In this document: piece after piece, positions 26,439 through 35,624 of the stretch
Layout: each line of letters begins with the position of its first letter
How positions within the stretch are numbered: position 1 is the first letter of the stretch
Assembly: GCA_902789505.1 (NCBI GenBank)
Contig: CADAOO010000023.1
Coordinates: 1-62,959, forward strand
Length of the DNA stretch: 62,959 nt
Reading direction: 5' to 3'
Source of the DNA: an uncultured Methanobrevibacter sp.
Lineage (GTDB): Archaea; Methanobacteriota; Methanobacteria; Methanobacteriales; Methanobacteriaceae
Position numbers and translations under genes: made by a program
Notes under the pieces: generated by a model
The model's database searches: none
What the model was told of the DNA's origin: nothing
Seen by the model: only the letters and a program-made list of their open reading frames with translations

Positions 26439-27099
26439 TGTATCGCCACAAGTTACTTATCATTTTGCAAAAGTATTTAAGTAGACAAGCAATTATGTTA
26501 AAAACTAATTACTTATGTTAATGTTAAATTACATAGTATATAAACTTTACTATTTAATATTAAACCATTTAAATTAATTTAAAACAAGTATAAAAAAATA
26601 TATATTAGTATAATTTAATAATAATAACTTTAATATCTTATTTTTTAAAATTAAAATTATATTAAGTCTTTAATTATAATTTAATCAAATTATTATTGTT
26701 TTAAAATTTAAAATTAAAAACAAAATATTTATATAGTAAGTAAATCATCTTTAACATATGTAACATTTCATTAACATATTTGATGTTGCATGGCATAGTT
26801 CCAGGCAAAAAAAAGAATCATTCTTAATGAACACATAATATGCAACATTTTTCCTCTTACATATGCTTGGAACTAAAAATTTTCAAAACTGTTTTTCCAA
26901 TCAAATAAGCTGCAGAATTATCAATACCAATGTCAGATAAATTAAAAATAAGTTTTTTCTTTTGATTAAATGAAAGGGATTTTTCATTAACATCCATGTT
27001 TTTCAAAAAACAAGTTAAAAGCAAATAGGCAGTATATATCAAAGAGTTTTAAAAACCAAATTTCAGTCCAAAAAGTAGGAATGTCCATTTCTAAAACAA
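26439..27099. other. long AT-rich spacer with inverted repeats
   Basis: No convincing gene is seen in these 661 bases. The first 300 bases are very AT-rich and hold the promoter of the XRE gene. A weak 61-codon frame at 26857-27042 (minus) lacks a clear binding site or family. The best structure is the interleaved inverted repeats at 26783-26875. Confidence 0.5.
26783..26875. repeat. interleaved inverted repeats
   Basis: ATGTTGCAT (26783-26791) pairs with ATGCAACAT (26840-26848). TAGTTCCAGGCA (26796-26807) pairs with TGCTTGGAACTA (26864-26875) with one G-U pair. The two stems are interleaved in the order A, B, A', B', which as RNA would be a pseudoknot and as DNA could be nested ends of a decayed element. 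Confidence 0.45.
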
Positions 27100-27414
27100 T
27101 TAAATCATCGGAACTATTGAATATACTGTAATCAATACAACTACCGTTAAAATTACAATGGCTCCCATAGGCACTTTCTTCCAGGCAAGGCCCGCTGCAA
27201 CAACAGCACCAATCAAGCCGATATACCACAGCTGGCTGTCTACAGTCAAAACTCCCGGGCATATCAGAGCAGCAAGAGCAGTATAAGGAATTAAATTCAG
27301 AAATTTTTCAAATTTTGGGCTGAAATTCAATTTGTCAATAAACAGTGCAGGAATCAGTCTTGGAATGAAGGTTACTACTGCACAGCCCAATATCACTAAA
27401 CTGATATAATCCAT
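27100..27414 (-). CDS. azlD: AzlD-family transporter subunit
   Basis: This 104-residue protein has about four membrane segments and the AzlD pattern TFIPRLIPALFIDKLNFSPK followed by FLNLIPYTALAALICPG. With AzlC it forms an exporter of branched-chain amino acids or related compounds. The genes overlap at TAATG. Its stop is followed by a long spacer, so it ends the operon. Confidence 0.88.
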   Translation of the reverse strand: MDYISLVILGCAVVTFIPRLIPALFIDKLNFSPKFEKFLNLIPYTALAALICPGVLTVDSQLWYIGLIGAVVAAGLAWKKVPMGAIVILTVVVLITVYSIVPMI

Positions 27415-28121
27415 TATGCATCACCCGAAAGCACATATTCATCATCAACAAGATACATTCCAATTCCTGCCCCAACAAGAGTTGATACTATCAGGGACCA
27501 ATTTCCCAAAAATTGACTTAAGACAATATTTAAAACGGCAGTTATTAAAACCAAAATTGCAATCTGCTTGTTTTCCTTAACTGCAGGTGTTAAAATGGCT
27601 ACAAACAACGCATAAAGTGAAATATTGAAACTGTTGGTTACAATGACCGGAAGCATGTCAAGTAAAAACACTCCAATTGCAGCTCCAAAACACCAGCTCA
27701 GCCATGCAGTAATCGCTATTCCCAGATATATCCAGATTGAGGAATCTTCACTTAAGGAAAACATTGCAAAAGATTCATCGACTGTTACATGGGCTGCCAG
27801 GATATTCAATGGAGTATTTGACTCCTCCACCTTATTCAGCACACAGGTTGACATTACAAAGTATCTTAAATTAACAACGAAATTTGTTAAAACAATCGCT
27901 ATTACAGTAGCACCACTTAATGCCATTGATGCTGCAATAATCTGGCCTGCACCGGCATAAACTAAAAAGGACATGGATATTGTTTGCAAAGGAGTGAAAC
28001 CCGCCTTTATAGCAATTGCTGCGTAACCAATCCCCATCGGAACATATCCGAATGTAATTGGAATACCCTTTTTAGCACCATAAATAAACTTATCCTTTCT
28101 AGAAATAGTAATGTCTCCCAA
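27414..28121 (-). CDS. azlC: AzlC-family branched-chain amino acid exporter
   Basis: The 235-residue polytopic protein has AzlC features: GAKKGIPITFGYVPMGIGYA, SFLVYAGAGQIIAASMA and LTNFVVNLRYFVMS. The family exports branched-chain amino acids and their analogues with AzlD. Length is normal. The gene lies directly downstream of metX on the same strand, with 29 bases between them, which may link it to amino-acid metabolism. Confidence 0.9.
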   Translation of the reverse strand: MGDITISRKDKFIYGAKKGIPITFGYVPMGIGYAAIAIKAGFTPLQTISMSFLVYAGAGQIIAASMALSGATVIAIVLTNFVVNLRYFVMSTCVLNKVEESNTPLNILAAHVTVDESFAMFSLSEDSSIWIYLGIAITAWLSWCFGAAIGVFLLDMLPVIVTNSFNISLYALFVAILTPAVKENKQIAILVLITAVLNIVLSQFLGNWSLIVSTLVGAGIGMYLVDDEYVLSGDA

Positions 28122-28150
28122 AAATTTAAAAAAATAAAAAAATTAGTGAT

Positions 28151-29617
28151 TTAACCTAATAAATGACTAATCTGATCAGTTGTAACAATTCCCAACACTT
28201 TCATATCCTCATCAACAACCGGAAGGGAAGAAATGTCATATTCACTCATCATCCTAGCTACACTTTCAATTGAATCATCAGCGTAACAGTATTTTACTGT
28301 AGTGGTCATGATGTCCTTCAGATGATTTGAGCCAGTTGCAATTGATTTGGATAAATCCCAACTGGTAACAATACCAATCAGTTTATAATCATCTGTAACT
28401 ACCGGAATATGAGTAACCTGTTTGTCCAGCATCATTTTAGCTGCATCAACAACATCTGCATCCTCTTTGATGGTCACCACGACTTCCCTCATCAAATCAG
28501 TGACAACATTATTTGCCAGGAATTTTGATAATATAAAGTTCAACTGTCCTTTTTCAAGCAAAAATGCATCATGTCCATAGTTGGATTTGATTTCAGAAAA
28601 TGATACTTCAACATCATTTGCATTGAGTGCAGTTACGATTTCGGTACTCTGTTCAGTCGGATATAGCCAGTCGGAATCAACAGATATGACTTCAACTTTA
28701 GCTTCAATACCCTTGAATCCGTCAATTAATGATTTATTAACTGACAAATCAAACAGGTCGACAGCCTTTGTAATATATAAATAACTGTTTGCATCAAAAC
28801 GCTTTACAAATGTTTCGCCCTGATGTTTCAGATAACTTTCAACCTGAAAATCTGTTGTAAAATCATAACTTATCTCTTCTTTATCCTGCAAATCACGACC
28901 GAATTTAATATACATTGATTCATCACTCAAATAAGTAATGTGAGCAATCATTCTGGCAATTGAAAGACCGTTCCGTGGGATTTTACCGGTTTCATAGTAA
29001 TTCCCGTCGTTCCAGTCAGGATCTGAAAAAATTGATTGTCTGCCCACCGCATTAAATGCGATTTGTTGAGGTGAAGACATCGCAGCGGTGGCCATCGGAA
29101 TAGCTTTTTTTGCCATTTCAGGATAGGTTACCAGCCATTGAAGAACTTGCATTCCTCCCATTGACCCACCGATAATTGCATACAGCTGGTCAATCTTAAA
29201 ATAATCAACAAGTTTCTTTTGGACTTCAACCATGTCCTTTATGGTAACCACCGGAAACTCAATCCCATATTCTTTCCCAGTATCCGGATTGATGGAGCTG
29301 GGTCCGGTTGTTCCTTTACAGCCACCCAATACATTTGAACATATAATGAAGTACTTCTCACTATCCAAAGCCTTTCCAGGGCCTATAACAATTTCCCACC
29401 ACCCTGGCTTTTTATCTCCTTCATGCCATCCTGCGGCATGTGCATCTCCGGTCAATGCATGACAAATTAAAATAGCATTAGATTTATCCTTATTGAGTTC
29501 ACCATAAGTTTCATAAGCAATAGTAACATCCTTAAGAGATTTGCCGCAATCCAATTCAATCGGCTCATCGATGTGCAAATATTCCGTCTTAACAATGCCA
29601 ACAGATTCTTCACTCAT
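28151..29617 (-). CDS. metX: homoserine O-acetyltransferase fused to a CBS pair
   Basis: The first 370 residues are a MetX alpha/beta-hydrolase: [20 protein letters not shown], the nucleophile elbow [12 protein letters not shown], and [15 protein letters not shown] holding the catalytic His and Asp. The enzyme acylates homoserine for methionine synthesis. The last 110 residues form two CBS motifs ([20 protein letters not shown] and [20 protein letters not shown]), which usually bind adenine nucleotides or S-adenosylmethionine and regulate activity. This C-terminal fusion is known from some archaea. The start overlaps the stop of RNase III by eight bases. Confidence 0.92.
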   Translation of the reverse strand: MSEESVGIVKTEYLHIDEPIELDCGKSLKDVTIAYETYGELNKDKSNAILICHALTGDAHAAGWHEGDKKPGWWEIVIGPGKALDSEKYFIICSNVLGGCKGTTGPSSINPDTGKEYGIEFPVVTIKDMVEVQKKLVDYFKIDQLYAIIGGSMGGMQVLQWLVTYPEMAKKAIPMATAAMSSPQQIAFNAVGRQSIFSDPDWNDGNYYETGKIPRNGLSIARMIAHITYLSDESMYIKFGRDLQDKEEISYDFTTDFQVESYLKHQGETFVKRFDANSYLYITKAVDLFDLSVNKSLIDGFKGIEAKVEVISVDSDWLYPTEQSTEIVTALNANDVEVSFSEIKSNYGHDAFLLEKGQLNFILSKFLANNVVTDLMREVVVTIKEDADVVDAAKMMLDKQVTHIPVVTDDYKLIGIVTSWDLSKSIATGSNHLKDIMTTTVKYCYADDSIESVARMMSEYDISSLPVVDEDMKVLGIVTTDQISHLLG

Positions 29618-30281
29618 TTAAAACACCTAATTTTTCAATAGCTACTTTAGCAGCACCTTGTTCTGCTTCTTTCTTATTTTTTCCTTTTCCTACACCCATT
29701 TCCTTTCCATCGACAAGTATTGCAATTATAAATGTTTTATCATGGGGAACACCGTATTCGTGTAATATTTTATACGATATTTCTATTTCCTGTGCGTCTC
29801 CGTATTCCTTCATTGCTGATTTATAATCTGCAAAGAATACCTTTTCCTCATCAATGTATCTGAAAATTATTTTTGAAATGAAATCTTTTGCAAAATCCAA
29901 TCCCTGATCTAAGAACATTGCTCCTAAAAACGATTCGAATATGTCTGCTGTAATAGACAATATTTCATTATGGGTTAAATTTGATTCCTCAGCAGATACT
30001 TTAAGATAATCCTGCAAACCAAGCTCCTGAGAGTAATAAATCAGAGCATTCTGACAAACATAATTTGCCCTTAATTTAGTAAGTTTTCCCTCTTCATACT
30101 GAGGATATTTTTTATACAAATATTCTGATACTATAAGACTTAAAACAGAATCCCCCAAGAACTCCAATCTCTCATAAGTATAATCTAACTTATGTATTGT
30201 TCCATAAGAACCATGAGTAAAAGCCATATCATATAAATGTTCGTTTTCAGTTTCAATTCCGAATTTTTCAAATAGATTCAT
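29610..30281 (-). CDS. rnc: ribonuclease III
   Basis: The 223-residue protein has the catalytic signature [20 protein letters not shown], the second acidic site [18 protein letters not shown] and a C-terminal double-stranded RNA-binding domain ending [20 protein letters not shown]. This is a complete bacterial-type RNase III, cutting double-stranded RNA such as rRNA precursors. Most archaea lack it, but a few Methanobacteriales have it. It is coupled to metX by an ATGAGTGA overlap. Confidence 0.93.
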   Translation of the reverse strand: MNLFEKFGIETENEHLYDMAFTHGSYGTIHKLDYTYERLEFLGDSVLSLIVSEYLYKKYPQYEEGKLTKLRANYVCQNALIYYSQELGLQDYLKVSAEESNLTHNEILSITADIFESFLGAMFLDQGLDFAKDFISKIIFRYIDEEKVFFADYKSAMKEYGDAQEIEISYKILHEYGVPHDKTFIIAILVDGKEMGVGKGKNKKEAEQGAAKVAIEKLGVLNE

Positions 30282-30372
30282 AACTAAAAGCCCAGACTTA
30301 TTTAATATTAATATATAATTATGGAATTTTAGTTATATATAATTATTATATAACAATAGTTATAAATATTAC

Positions 30373-30406
30373 TTTTCAGATGCTCTCTAACTTTTTGTTT
30401 ATATAT
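30373..30406 (+). promoter_or_regulatory. upstream element plus TATA box, unit 1
   Basis: TTTTCAGATGCTCTC (30373-30387) is followed about 11 bases later by TTTATATA. The same element occurs upstream of the Panacea gene and of tnpB at nearly the same distance from their TATA boxes. It serves the gene at 30447. Confidence 0.55.
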
Positions 30407-30446
30407 AAATCATGAATAAACTAATCTTAAAAAAGGATTTGGTAGT

Positions 30447-30782
30447 ATGATTTTAAATTGGAAAGACGAAATTACAAAAATCGATCCGGATATAAAGTTT
30501 AGAGCTCACGGCGGATGGTTAAAAACCGTGGAAAAATTAGATAAAAGCGTTAGCAATGGCTACTCACTTGTTGGAGATTTTGTTCATGCAGGTGACTTTG
30601 AAGAGGAATATTGCGAAGGATTATATCTCGACTGCAATAAGGAAGGAAATTCCAAAAAGCCACAGCAGGACTATCGCCTATTCAGATTCAAAGACGGTAA
30701 AGTAAGATTGCTGGATATGGTAATCGATGGCACTAAAGGTTGGGCTCCCGAGCTGTGGGAAGCTGTTGAAGATGAAATTTAA
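30447..30782 (+). CDS. conserved hypothetical protein
   Basis: This soluble 111-residue protein begins MILNWKDEITKIDPDIKFRA and is rich in charged and aromatic residues (HAGDFEEEYCEGLYLDC, GWAPELWEAVEDEI). No domain is recognised. The ATG follows GGTAGT by a few bases. It is a single-gene unit driven by a promoter carrying the shared upstream element, and it faces away from RNase III. Confidence 0.6.
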   Translation: MILNWKDEITKIDPDIKFRAHGGWLKTVEKLDKSVSNGYSLVGDFVHAGDFEEEYCEGLYLDCNKEGNSKKPQQDYRLFRFKDGKVRLLDMVIDGTKGWAPELWEAVEDEI

Positions 30783-30798
30783 AAAAAAAAAATAAAGA

Positions 30799-31188
30799 TT
30801 ATTCCGAAATTTTACCCCTAGGTACAAATTTCGAAACTCTTTTTACCTGAATGTATTCACCAGGTTTTGGACATTTGTGGTTTTCAAGAAGAATGATCTT
30901 ATGGTCCAGATTTTGAGCGAAATTCTTTTCCTTTCCTTCAATGATTCCTCTGAAGTTTACACCGAACTCACCGGTGTCGCCAATGTCCACAGTCAATTTT
31001 CCTGAGGAATCCAAGTTATCAAAAAAATCCTCGAGTTTCATTGTTTCAAACAACGGTGCCTTATAACTGAAAGCCATAAGTCCGTTTTTATTTTCTCTTA
31101 TTTGAACTCTTCTCTGATCAAGTTCTACAAATTCCCTTGTTTTAACATTAGTAATTTTAATCTTGTTTGAAATTTCGGAGTTTAACAT
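30799..31188 (-). CDS. conserved hypothetical protein, paralog of its neighbour
   Basis: This protein of about 129 residues begins MLNSEISNKIKITNVKTREF. Its middle (KLEDFFDNLDSSGKLTVDIG, then TGEFGVNFRGI) parallels the upstream gene's ELEKFFSKFQNGEKFYFNIS and TGYRPVYYRGL, so the two are distant paralogs. No family is recognised. The ATG at 31188 follows GTGAT; the in-frame GTG is probably part of the binding site. It is translated right after its neighbour. Confidence 0.6.
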   Translation of the reverse strand: MLNSEISNKIKITNVKTREFVELDQRRVQIRENKNGLMAFSYKAPLFETMKLEDFFDNLDSSGKLTVDIGDTGEFGVNFRGIIEGKEKNFAQNLDHKIILLENHKCPKPGEYIQVKRVSKFVPRGKISE

Positions 31189-31196
31189 TATTATCA

Positions 31197-31607
31197 CTAC
31201 CCTATATGGCAGAATTCACAGCATTCGCATGTCGGTTCAAAGTAATTGTCATCAGGCACAGCAATGGCCTTCTGCATGAATAAAGTTACATTGAATTTTG
31301 ATTCATATTCCTGGCTTACCTCCTTAGTTATTGGAGATAATCCCCTATAATACACAGGCCGGTAACCTGTTCGGGAAATATTGAAATAGAATTTTTCACC
31401 ATTCTGGAATTTTGAAAAGAATTTTTCCAATTCCTTTGTTTGTTTTGGAGTTAAAGAGAATTTAACACCCATTGTATCATCGCTTCTTTGCATAATGCCA
31501 AGACTGTTGATATCTACTGATAAAATATCTTCCTTGCCCTTAACAAAGACAACAGATTCATCCAAATTCACATCATTATCACGAGCAACATCATCCAATT
31601 TAATCAT
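31197..31607 (-). CDS. conserved hypothetical protein with C-terminal cysteine cluster
   Basis: The 136-residue protein begins MIKLDDVARDNDVNLDESVV after an AGGAGG site. Its core resembles the downstream gene's product. The C-terminus CECCEFCHIG packs four cysteines in seven residues and could bind a metal. No family is recognised. It is first in a two-gene unit. It could be part of a metal-dependent complex, but that is speculation. Confidence 0.6.
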   Translation of the reverse strand: MIKLDDVARDNDVNLDESVVFVKGKEDILSVDINSLGIMQRSDDTMGVKFSLTPKQTKELEKFFSKFQNGEKFYFNISRTGYRPVYYRGLSPITKEVSQEYESKFNVTLFMQKAIAVPDDNYFEPTCECCEFCHIG

Positions 31608-31710
31608 GATGACTCCTCCTAAACAATTAATATGTTTATGAATGTATTTAAAATAAGTTATTAATAAAACCAGCAGTAAGTGAAAAGTTACTTGAAAAAT
31701 AGATTTGAAA

Positions 31711-31731
31711 GAAGATTATTAAATAATCTTC
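31711..31731 (-). terminator. hairpin terminator of the LSm-L37e operon
   Basis: GAAGATTATT and AATAATCTTC form perfect 10-bp arms around one base, 15 bases after the L37e stop on the minus strand, followed by T-rich sequence (TTTC, then ATTTTTC). This fits the end of the operon. Confidence 0.55.
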
Positions 31732-31745
31732 AAAGCTTTTACCAA

Positions 31746-31934
31746 CTATACTAATCTTTGCCTGGTAGTTGGTTTTTTATTTTGCCAGCTGTATCTTCTG
31801 AGTTTTTTGGATTTACCGAATCCACAAGAAGCACAGACTTTTTTACGTATGTGATAAGTGTTTCTACCACATCTTCTGCATCTGATATGGGTCTTTTTAT
31901 TCTTTTTACCCATTGATGGAGTTCCCTTTGACAT
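31746..31934 (-). CDS. rpl37e: ribosomal protein L37e
   Basis: The 62-residue zinc-ribbon ribosomal protein of the large subunit reads [20 protein letters not shown], with [21 protein letters not shown] as the four-cysteine zinc site. Length is normal. It lies directly after the LSm gene, the usual archaeal pairing. Confidence 0.96.
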   Translation of the reverse strand: MSKGTPSMGKKNKKTHIRCRRCGRNTYHIRKKVCASCGFGKSKKLRRYSWQNKKPTTRQRLV

Positions 31935-31949
31935 AGTATTGAATAATAT

Positions 31950-32495
<546 letters not shown>

Positions 32496-33002
32496 ATGCA
32501 CTTCGATAAAGACACCTATATCAAATTACTTATCCATATTTTATCCAAATGTTATAATAGACCACAGATAGGAAAAACCATGCTGTGTACAATACTATAT
32601 TTCATTGATTTTAATTATTATGAAATATACGGAACACTATTAACAAAAGAAACCTATATCAAGTCCAAAAAAGGAATCAAACCAAAACATTTTTTAGAAA
32701 TAACACGGGAACTGATTGAAAAAAAGAAACTCTTTTTAAGAAAAGAGCCATATTACAACCGAACAATCCACAAATACTATCTGACAATAATCCCCCAAGC
32801 CAAATTCGCTGAAAAGGAACTTGAAATAATAGATTTGAGTATAGAAAAATTAATAAATCACAATGCCAGCTCAATAGCCAAATACACAAGAACAGATCCT
32901 CCATTCAGCGCCGCGAATTTGGGCGAAGAAATAGACTGCAGATATGTTTTTTCAAGAAAAAAAGAATATTCACTAAGAAAAATTAAATTAAAAAACAAAT
33001 GA
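32496..33002 (+). CDS. Panacea/SocA-like (DUF4065-type) protein
   Basis: The 168-residue protein has the core IGKTMLCTILYFIDFNYYEI, then YGTLLTKETYIKSKKGIKP, like the Panacea domain (LxKLLYFxDxxYxxxxGxxL). Panacea proteins are chaperone-like antitoxins that neutralise many unrelated toxins. The C-terminus (YTRTDPPFSAANLGEEIDCR) is like the usual tail. No toxin-sized partner is beside it: the next gene is tnpB on the other strand. It may be an orphan antitoxin or act alone. The family call rests on pattern memory. Confidence 0.6.
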   Translation: MHFDKDTYIKLLIHILSKCYNRPQIGKTMLCTILYFIDFNYYEIYGTLLTKETYIKSKKGIKPKHFLEITRELIEKKKLFLRKEPYYNRTIHKYYLTIIPQAKFAEKELEIIDLSIEKLINHNASSIAKYTRTDPPFSAANLGEEIDCRYVFSRKKEYSLRKIKLKNK

Positions 33003-33026
33003 ACTACCTAAACCTGTATAGATCTA

Positions 33027-33110
33027 GGATTCTTACTTCACGGGCTGATACTCTCCCATGAGAGTAGGATTACCGTGCTATCCCCCCTGTTCCAGAGGTT
33101 CATTGTTTCA
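33027..33110 (-). ncRNA. predicted TnpB guide RNA scaffold (omega/reRNA)
   Basis: TnpB guide RNAs overlap the 3' end of tnpB and finish at the right end. Here the overlapping sequence has two hairpins: CCTCTG/CAGGGG, and ACTCTC/GAGAGT around an ATG loop. The end CCGTGAAGTAAGAATCC would be followed by a guide starting near 33026. The first hairpin is conserved with different sequence in the remnant at 46.5 kb, which supports the structure. Confidence 0.5.
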
Positions 33111-34231
33111 TCGATTAAATTAATTAATCCTTGTTTTAGAATGTTTTTAGCTGCATTAATATCCCTATCATGTATTTCTTGGCATTGTGGGCATTTCCAT
33201 TCTGTTTCATATTTTAGGTCTTTGTTGTAGTATCCGCAGTGGCTGCATATTTTGCTTGATGGGTACCATTTGTTGACTTGTCTGAATGTTTTTCCATATA
33301 TTTCGGCTTTGTATTTAATCATTTCAACAAATTTTTTCCATCCGATTCTTTGTAATTTTCGGCTATTGTAAATGTTTTGAAACATTTCTTTTATGTTTAG
33401 GTCTTCGAGTATGATTATGTCGTATTTTTTAACGATATGTGTAGTTATTTTATGGTAATAGTCATTGATTCTGTTCTTTTTTTTGTCTATCCATTTTCTG
33501 TAGGTTTTTAGTGTGTCTTTGTAGCGGTTGCTGTTGTATTTTTGTCGAGATAGTCTTTTTTGGTATTTTTTGATCATGTTTTCCTCGTAGGTAACGTCTA
33601 AATTGGCTATTTTTAGTCCGTTATCGAGTGTTGATAGTTTTCTCATACCTAAATCGATTCCCACAGCTTTGTTTGTTTTAGAAAATTCAGATATTTCAGT
33701 TTTGATATTAAATACGGCATAATATTTTCCATTTTCTAATTTAATTGTCACATTATTGATTTTAACATTTTTTAATTTTTCATGATATTTTTTGCTTGTC
33801 CTGTAATATATCTTTCCTAATTTTGGTAAAACAATTGTATTATCATTGATTTTTATATTGCCATTGTTTTGTATTCTGAATGACTGTTTGTCATGTTTTT
33901 TGGATTTGAATCGTGGGTAACCACCCTCACCACTGAAAAATTTATTATAAGCATGTATAAGATCTCTGTAAACTTGTTGCAGGCTAGATGATTCGCTTAA
34001 ATATAAAAAATAATGTTCCTTTTTGAGCATATTCAGCATAGCGTTAAAAGTAGTCATGTTGCACTTCAGTTTAGTGTAACCATGGAATTTGAATAATTTA
34101 TAGGTTTCTTGATAGCATTCTAAGAGCTTATTCCATGTAAACCTGGAATTGCCTATATTCTGATTAATTTTACTCATAATATCCTCATCCGGATACAACC
34201 TAACCTTCAAACCTAGATTAACACATTTCAT
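33038..34231 (-). CDS. tnpB: RNA-guided endonuclease TnpB
   Basis: Starting at the ATG at 34231 the 397-residue protein reads MKCVNLGLKVRLYPDEDIMS. The RuvC residues are D193 (AVGIDLGMRKL), E276 (IILEDLNIKEM) and D357 (HDRDINAAKNI). A zinc finger lies between (C329/C332 and C347/C350). All catalytic residues are present, so it may be active. Family members are nucleases that use the element's right-end RNA to cut target DNA and keep the element in the population. Upstream in-frame methionines (34252) are less likely starts. Confidence 0.93.
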   Translation of the reverse strand: MKCVNLGLKVRLYPDEDIMSKINQNIGNSRFTWNKLLECYQETYKLFKFHGYTKLKCNMTTFNAMLNMLKKEHYFLYLSESSSLQQVYRDLIHAYNKFFSGEGGYPRFKSKKHDKQSFRIQNNGNIKINDNTIVLPKLGKIYYRTSKKYHEKLKNVKINNVTIKLENGKYYAVFNIKTEISEFSKTNKAVGIDLGMRKLSTLDNGLKIANLDVTYEENMIKKYQKRLSRQKYNSNRYKDTLKTYRKWIDKKKNRINDYYHKITTHIVKKYDIIILEDLNIKEMFQNIYNSRKLQRIGWKKFVEMIKYKAEIYGKTFRQVNKWYPSSKICSHCGYYNKDLKYETEWKCPQCQEIHDRDINAAKNILKQGLINLIDETMNLWNRGDSTVILLSWESISP

Positions 34232-34285
34232 AAAAACAATTAACTCCATCAAGACATATTATATAAACTAATTTAAATAATAAAT

Positions 34286-34318
34286 AATATATAAAAAAAT
34301 AGAGAGAGCATTTGAAAA
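34286..34318 (-). promoter_or_regulatory. upstream element plus TATA box, unit 3 (tnpB)
   Basis: On the minus strand TTTTCAAATGCTCTC (34318-34304) is followed about 9 bases later by TTTATATATT. This is the third copy of the shared element. Here it drives the transposon gene. Confidence 0.55.
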
Positions 34319-34435
34319 CTAATATCTTATAGAATGCTTTTTTGTGAAATTCATCCCCACCTTTAAGAGGTCAGGGTATCCTTTCACTATTAAGATAAAA
34401 TAATATTATTCATTAAAATATCATAGGCTAAAAAC

Positions 34436-34918
34436 ATGAGCATAAAAGTTAAAAAAAGAAATTTCCTGAAAAAGAAAAAAATTAAAGAGATAAAAGCTGA
34501 ATTGGGCGAATACGGCGATTTGCTTCAGAATAAGAAAAATGTTGAAATACTTGAAGCCGAACCTAACTCATTTATTTTGGTGGATGGTGAACCTTACATC
34601 ATAATAATTGAAGATAAGCCATTTCCAACCCTGAAAGCAGCACTTGCAAACCAAATTGAAAGTAAAAAAGTGACTGTTGATATGGGAGCCATCAGATTTG
34701 TAAGCAACGGAGCGGACATCATGAGCCCAGGAATTGTTGCTGCAGATGACGGCATTGAAGAAGGAGACATTGTTTTAATTGTTGATGAAACCCATGGAAA
34801 ACCATTAGCTATTGGAGTAAGCCTTATAAGTGGTGAAGAAATGGTTGAAAACGACTCTGGAAAAGCCGTTGAAACAAAACATTATGTCGGCGATGATATT
34901 TGGAATTTTGAAGTTTAG
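34436..34918 (+). CDS. PUA-domain RNA-binding protein
   Basis: The 160-residue protein has a lysine-rich N-terminal domain (KVKKRNFLKKKKIKEIKAEL) and a C-terminal PUA domain (TVDMGAIRFVSNGADIMSPG, then EGDIVLIVDETHGKPLAIG). This is the arrangement of the archaeal DUF1947/PUA family related to MCTS1/Tma20, which bind RNA in translation. It is followed nine bases later by arfB, probably in one transcript. Confidence 0.88.
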   Translation: MSIKVKKRNFLKKKKIKEIKAELGEYGDLLQNKKNVEILEAEPNSFILVDGEPYIIIIEDKPFPTLKAALANQIESKKVTVDMGAIRFVSNGADIMSPGIVAADDGIEEGDIVLIVDETHGKPLAIGVSLISGEEMVENDSGKAVETKHYVGDDIWNFEV

Positions 34919-34926
34919 GTGATTGG

Positions 34927-35619
34927 ATGGCAGAATTAAGATATCGTGCAGGCAAAATCAAAGACCCAGGAGTTCACAAAATCGGAATCATAGCACTCGG
35001 ATCACACTTGGAAAATCATGGCCCTGCACTTCCGATTGATACCGATGCAAAGATAGGCGCACACATCGCATTTCAGTCAGCTTTGAAAACAGGAGCCAAA
35101 TTTTTAGGAATAATATTTCCTGCATATGAACTGGATGAAATAGACCACGGAGTACATGTTTCTCTTGATGAGTTAAAGGAAAATGTTATAGAAACACTTA
35201 ACTCCGCTAAAAAATTCCTGGATATAGAAAAAGTCGTTATTGTCAATGCTCATGGCGGAAATATCCCTCTTATCACTGAATTATGGGATATTGAAGATAA
35301 AACCGGAATGTCAATAATATTCAACAACAAGGTCATCTCATCAGAAGGGCCTCATGGAGGAAGCGGTGAACTTTCAATGGCAAAAATTTTAGGCATACTC
35401 AATGAAAATGAAATTGAAAATCAGGCCAATGTTGATGAATATGAAGAAGTTGGCCTATACGGATTTGAAAAAGCACGTGAAAATGATCCCAACATCGAAG
35501 AGGGAGCAATGGACGTTAAGGAAAATGGTGTCTATGTGGATGAGGATTACGGAAAAAGACTGTTCGATTTGTCCATTAACTCAGTGCTTTTAGATGTTGA
35601 AAAACTATTAGATTTTTAG
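34927..35619 (+). CDS. arfB: ArfB: FAPy-type formamide hydrolase (creatininase family)
   Basis: This 230-residue metal-dependent amidohydrolase removes the formyl group from 2-amino-5-formylamino-6-ribosylaminopyrimidinone phosphate, the second step of archaeal riboflavin and F420 synthesis. The creatininase fold is shown by the metal-binding segments GSHLENHGPALPIDTDAKIG and VNAHGGNIPLI, and by GPHGGSGELSMAKIL. Length fits. It follows the PUA gene. Confidence 0.88.
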   Translation: MAELRYRAGKIKDPGVHKIGIIALGSHLENHGPALPIDTDAKIGAHIAFQSALKTGAKFLGIIFPAYELDEIDHGVHVSLDELKENVIETLNSAKKFLDIEKVVIVNAHGGNIPLITELWDIEDKTGMSIIFNNKVISSEGPHGGSGELSMAKILGILNENEIENQANVDEYEEVGLYGFEKARENDPNIEEGAMDVKENGVYVDEDYGKRLFDLSINSVLLDVEKLLDF

Positions 35620-35624
35620 AATGA

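Larger units (their letters stand above)
33027..34390 (-). mobile_element. IS200/IS605-family element carrying only tnpB (IS1341 type)
   Basis: The element contains one tnpB and no tnpA. Its right end lies just past the tnpB stop (GTGAAGTAAGAATCC, ending about 33027). Its left end probably lies about 34355-34390, where ACCTTTAAGAGGT and flanking CCCC/GGG form an imperfect palindrome of the kind found at subterminal IS605 sites. Exact ends cannot be set without an empty-site comparison. Movement would need a TnpA supplied elsewhere. Confidence 0.65.

Noticed and set aside
26857-27042. 61-codon frame on the minus strand after azlD
   Set aside because: No binding site, no recognised family, AT-rich composition, and it ends inside the inverted repeats. 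Not reported as a gene.
26987-27262. 91-codon frame overlapping azlD
   Set aside because: It is out of frame with azlD, which is a clear family member.
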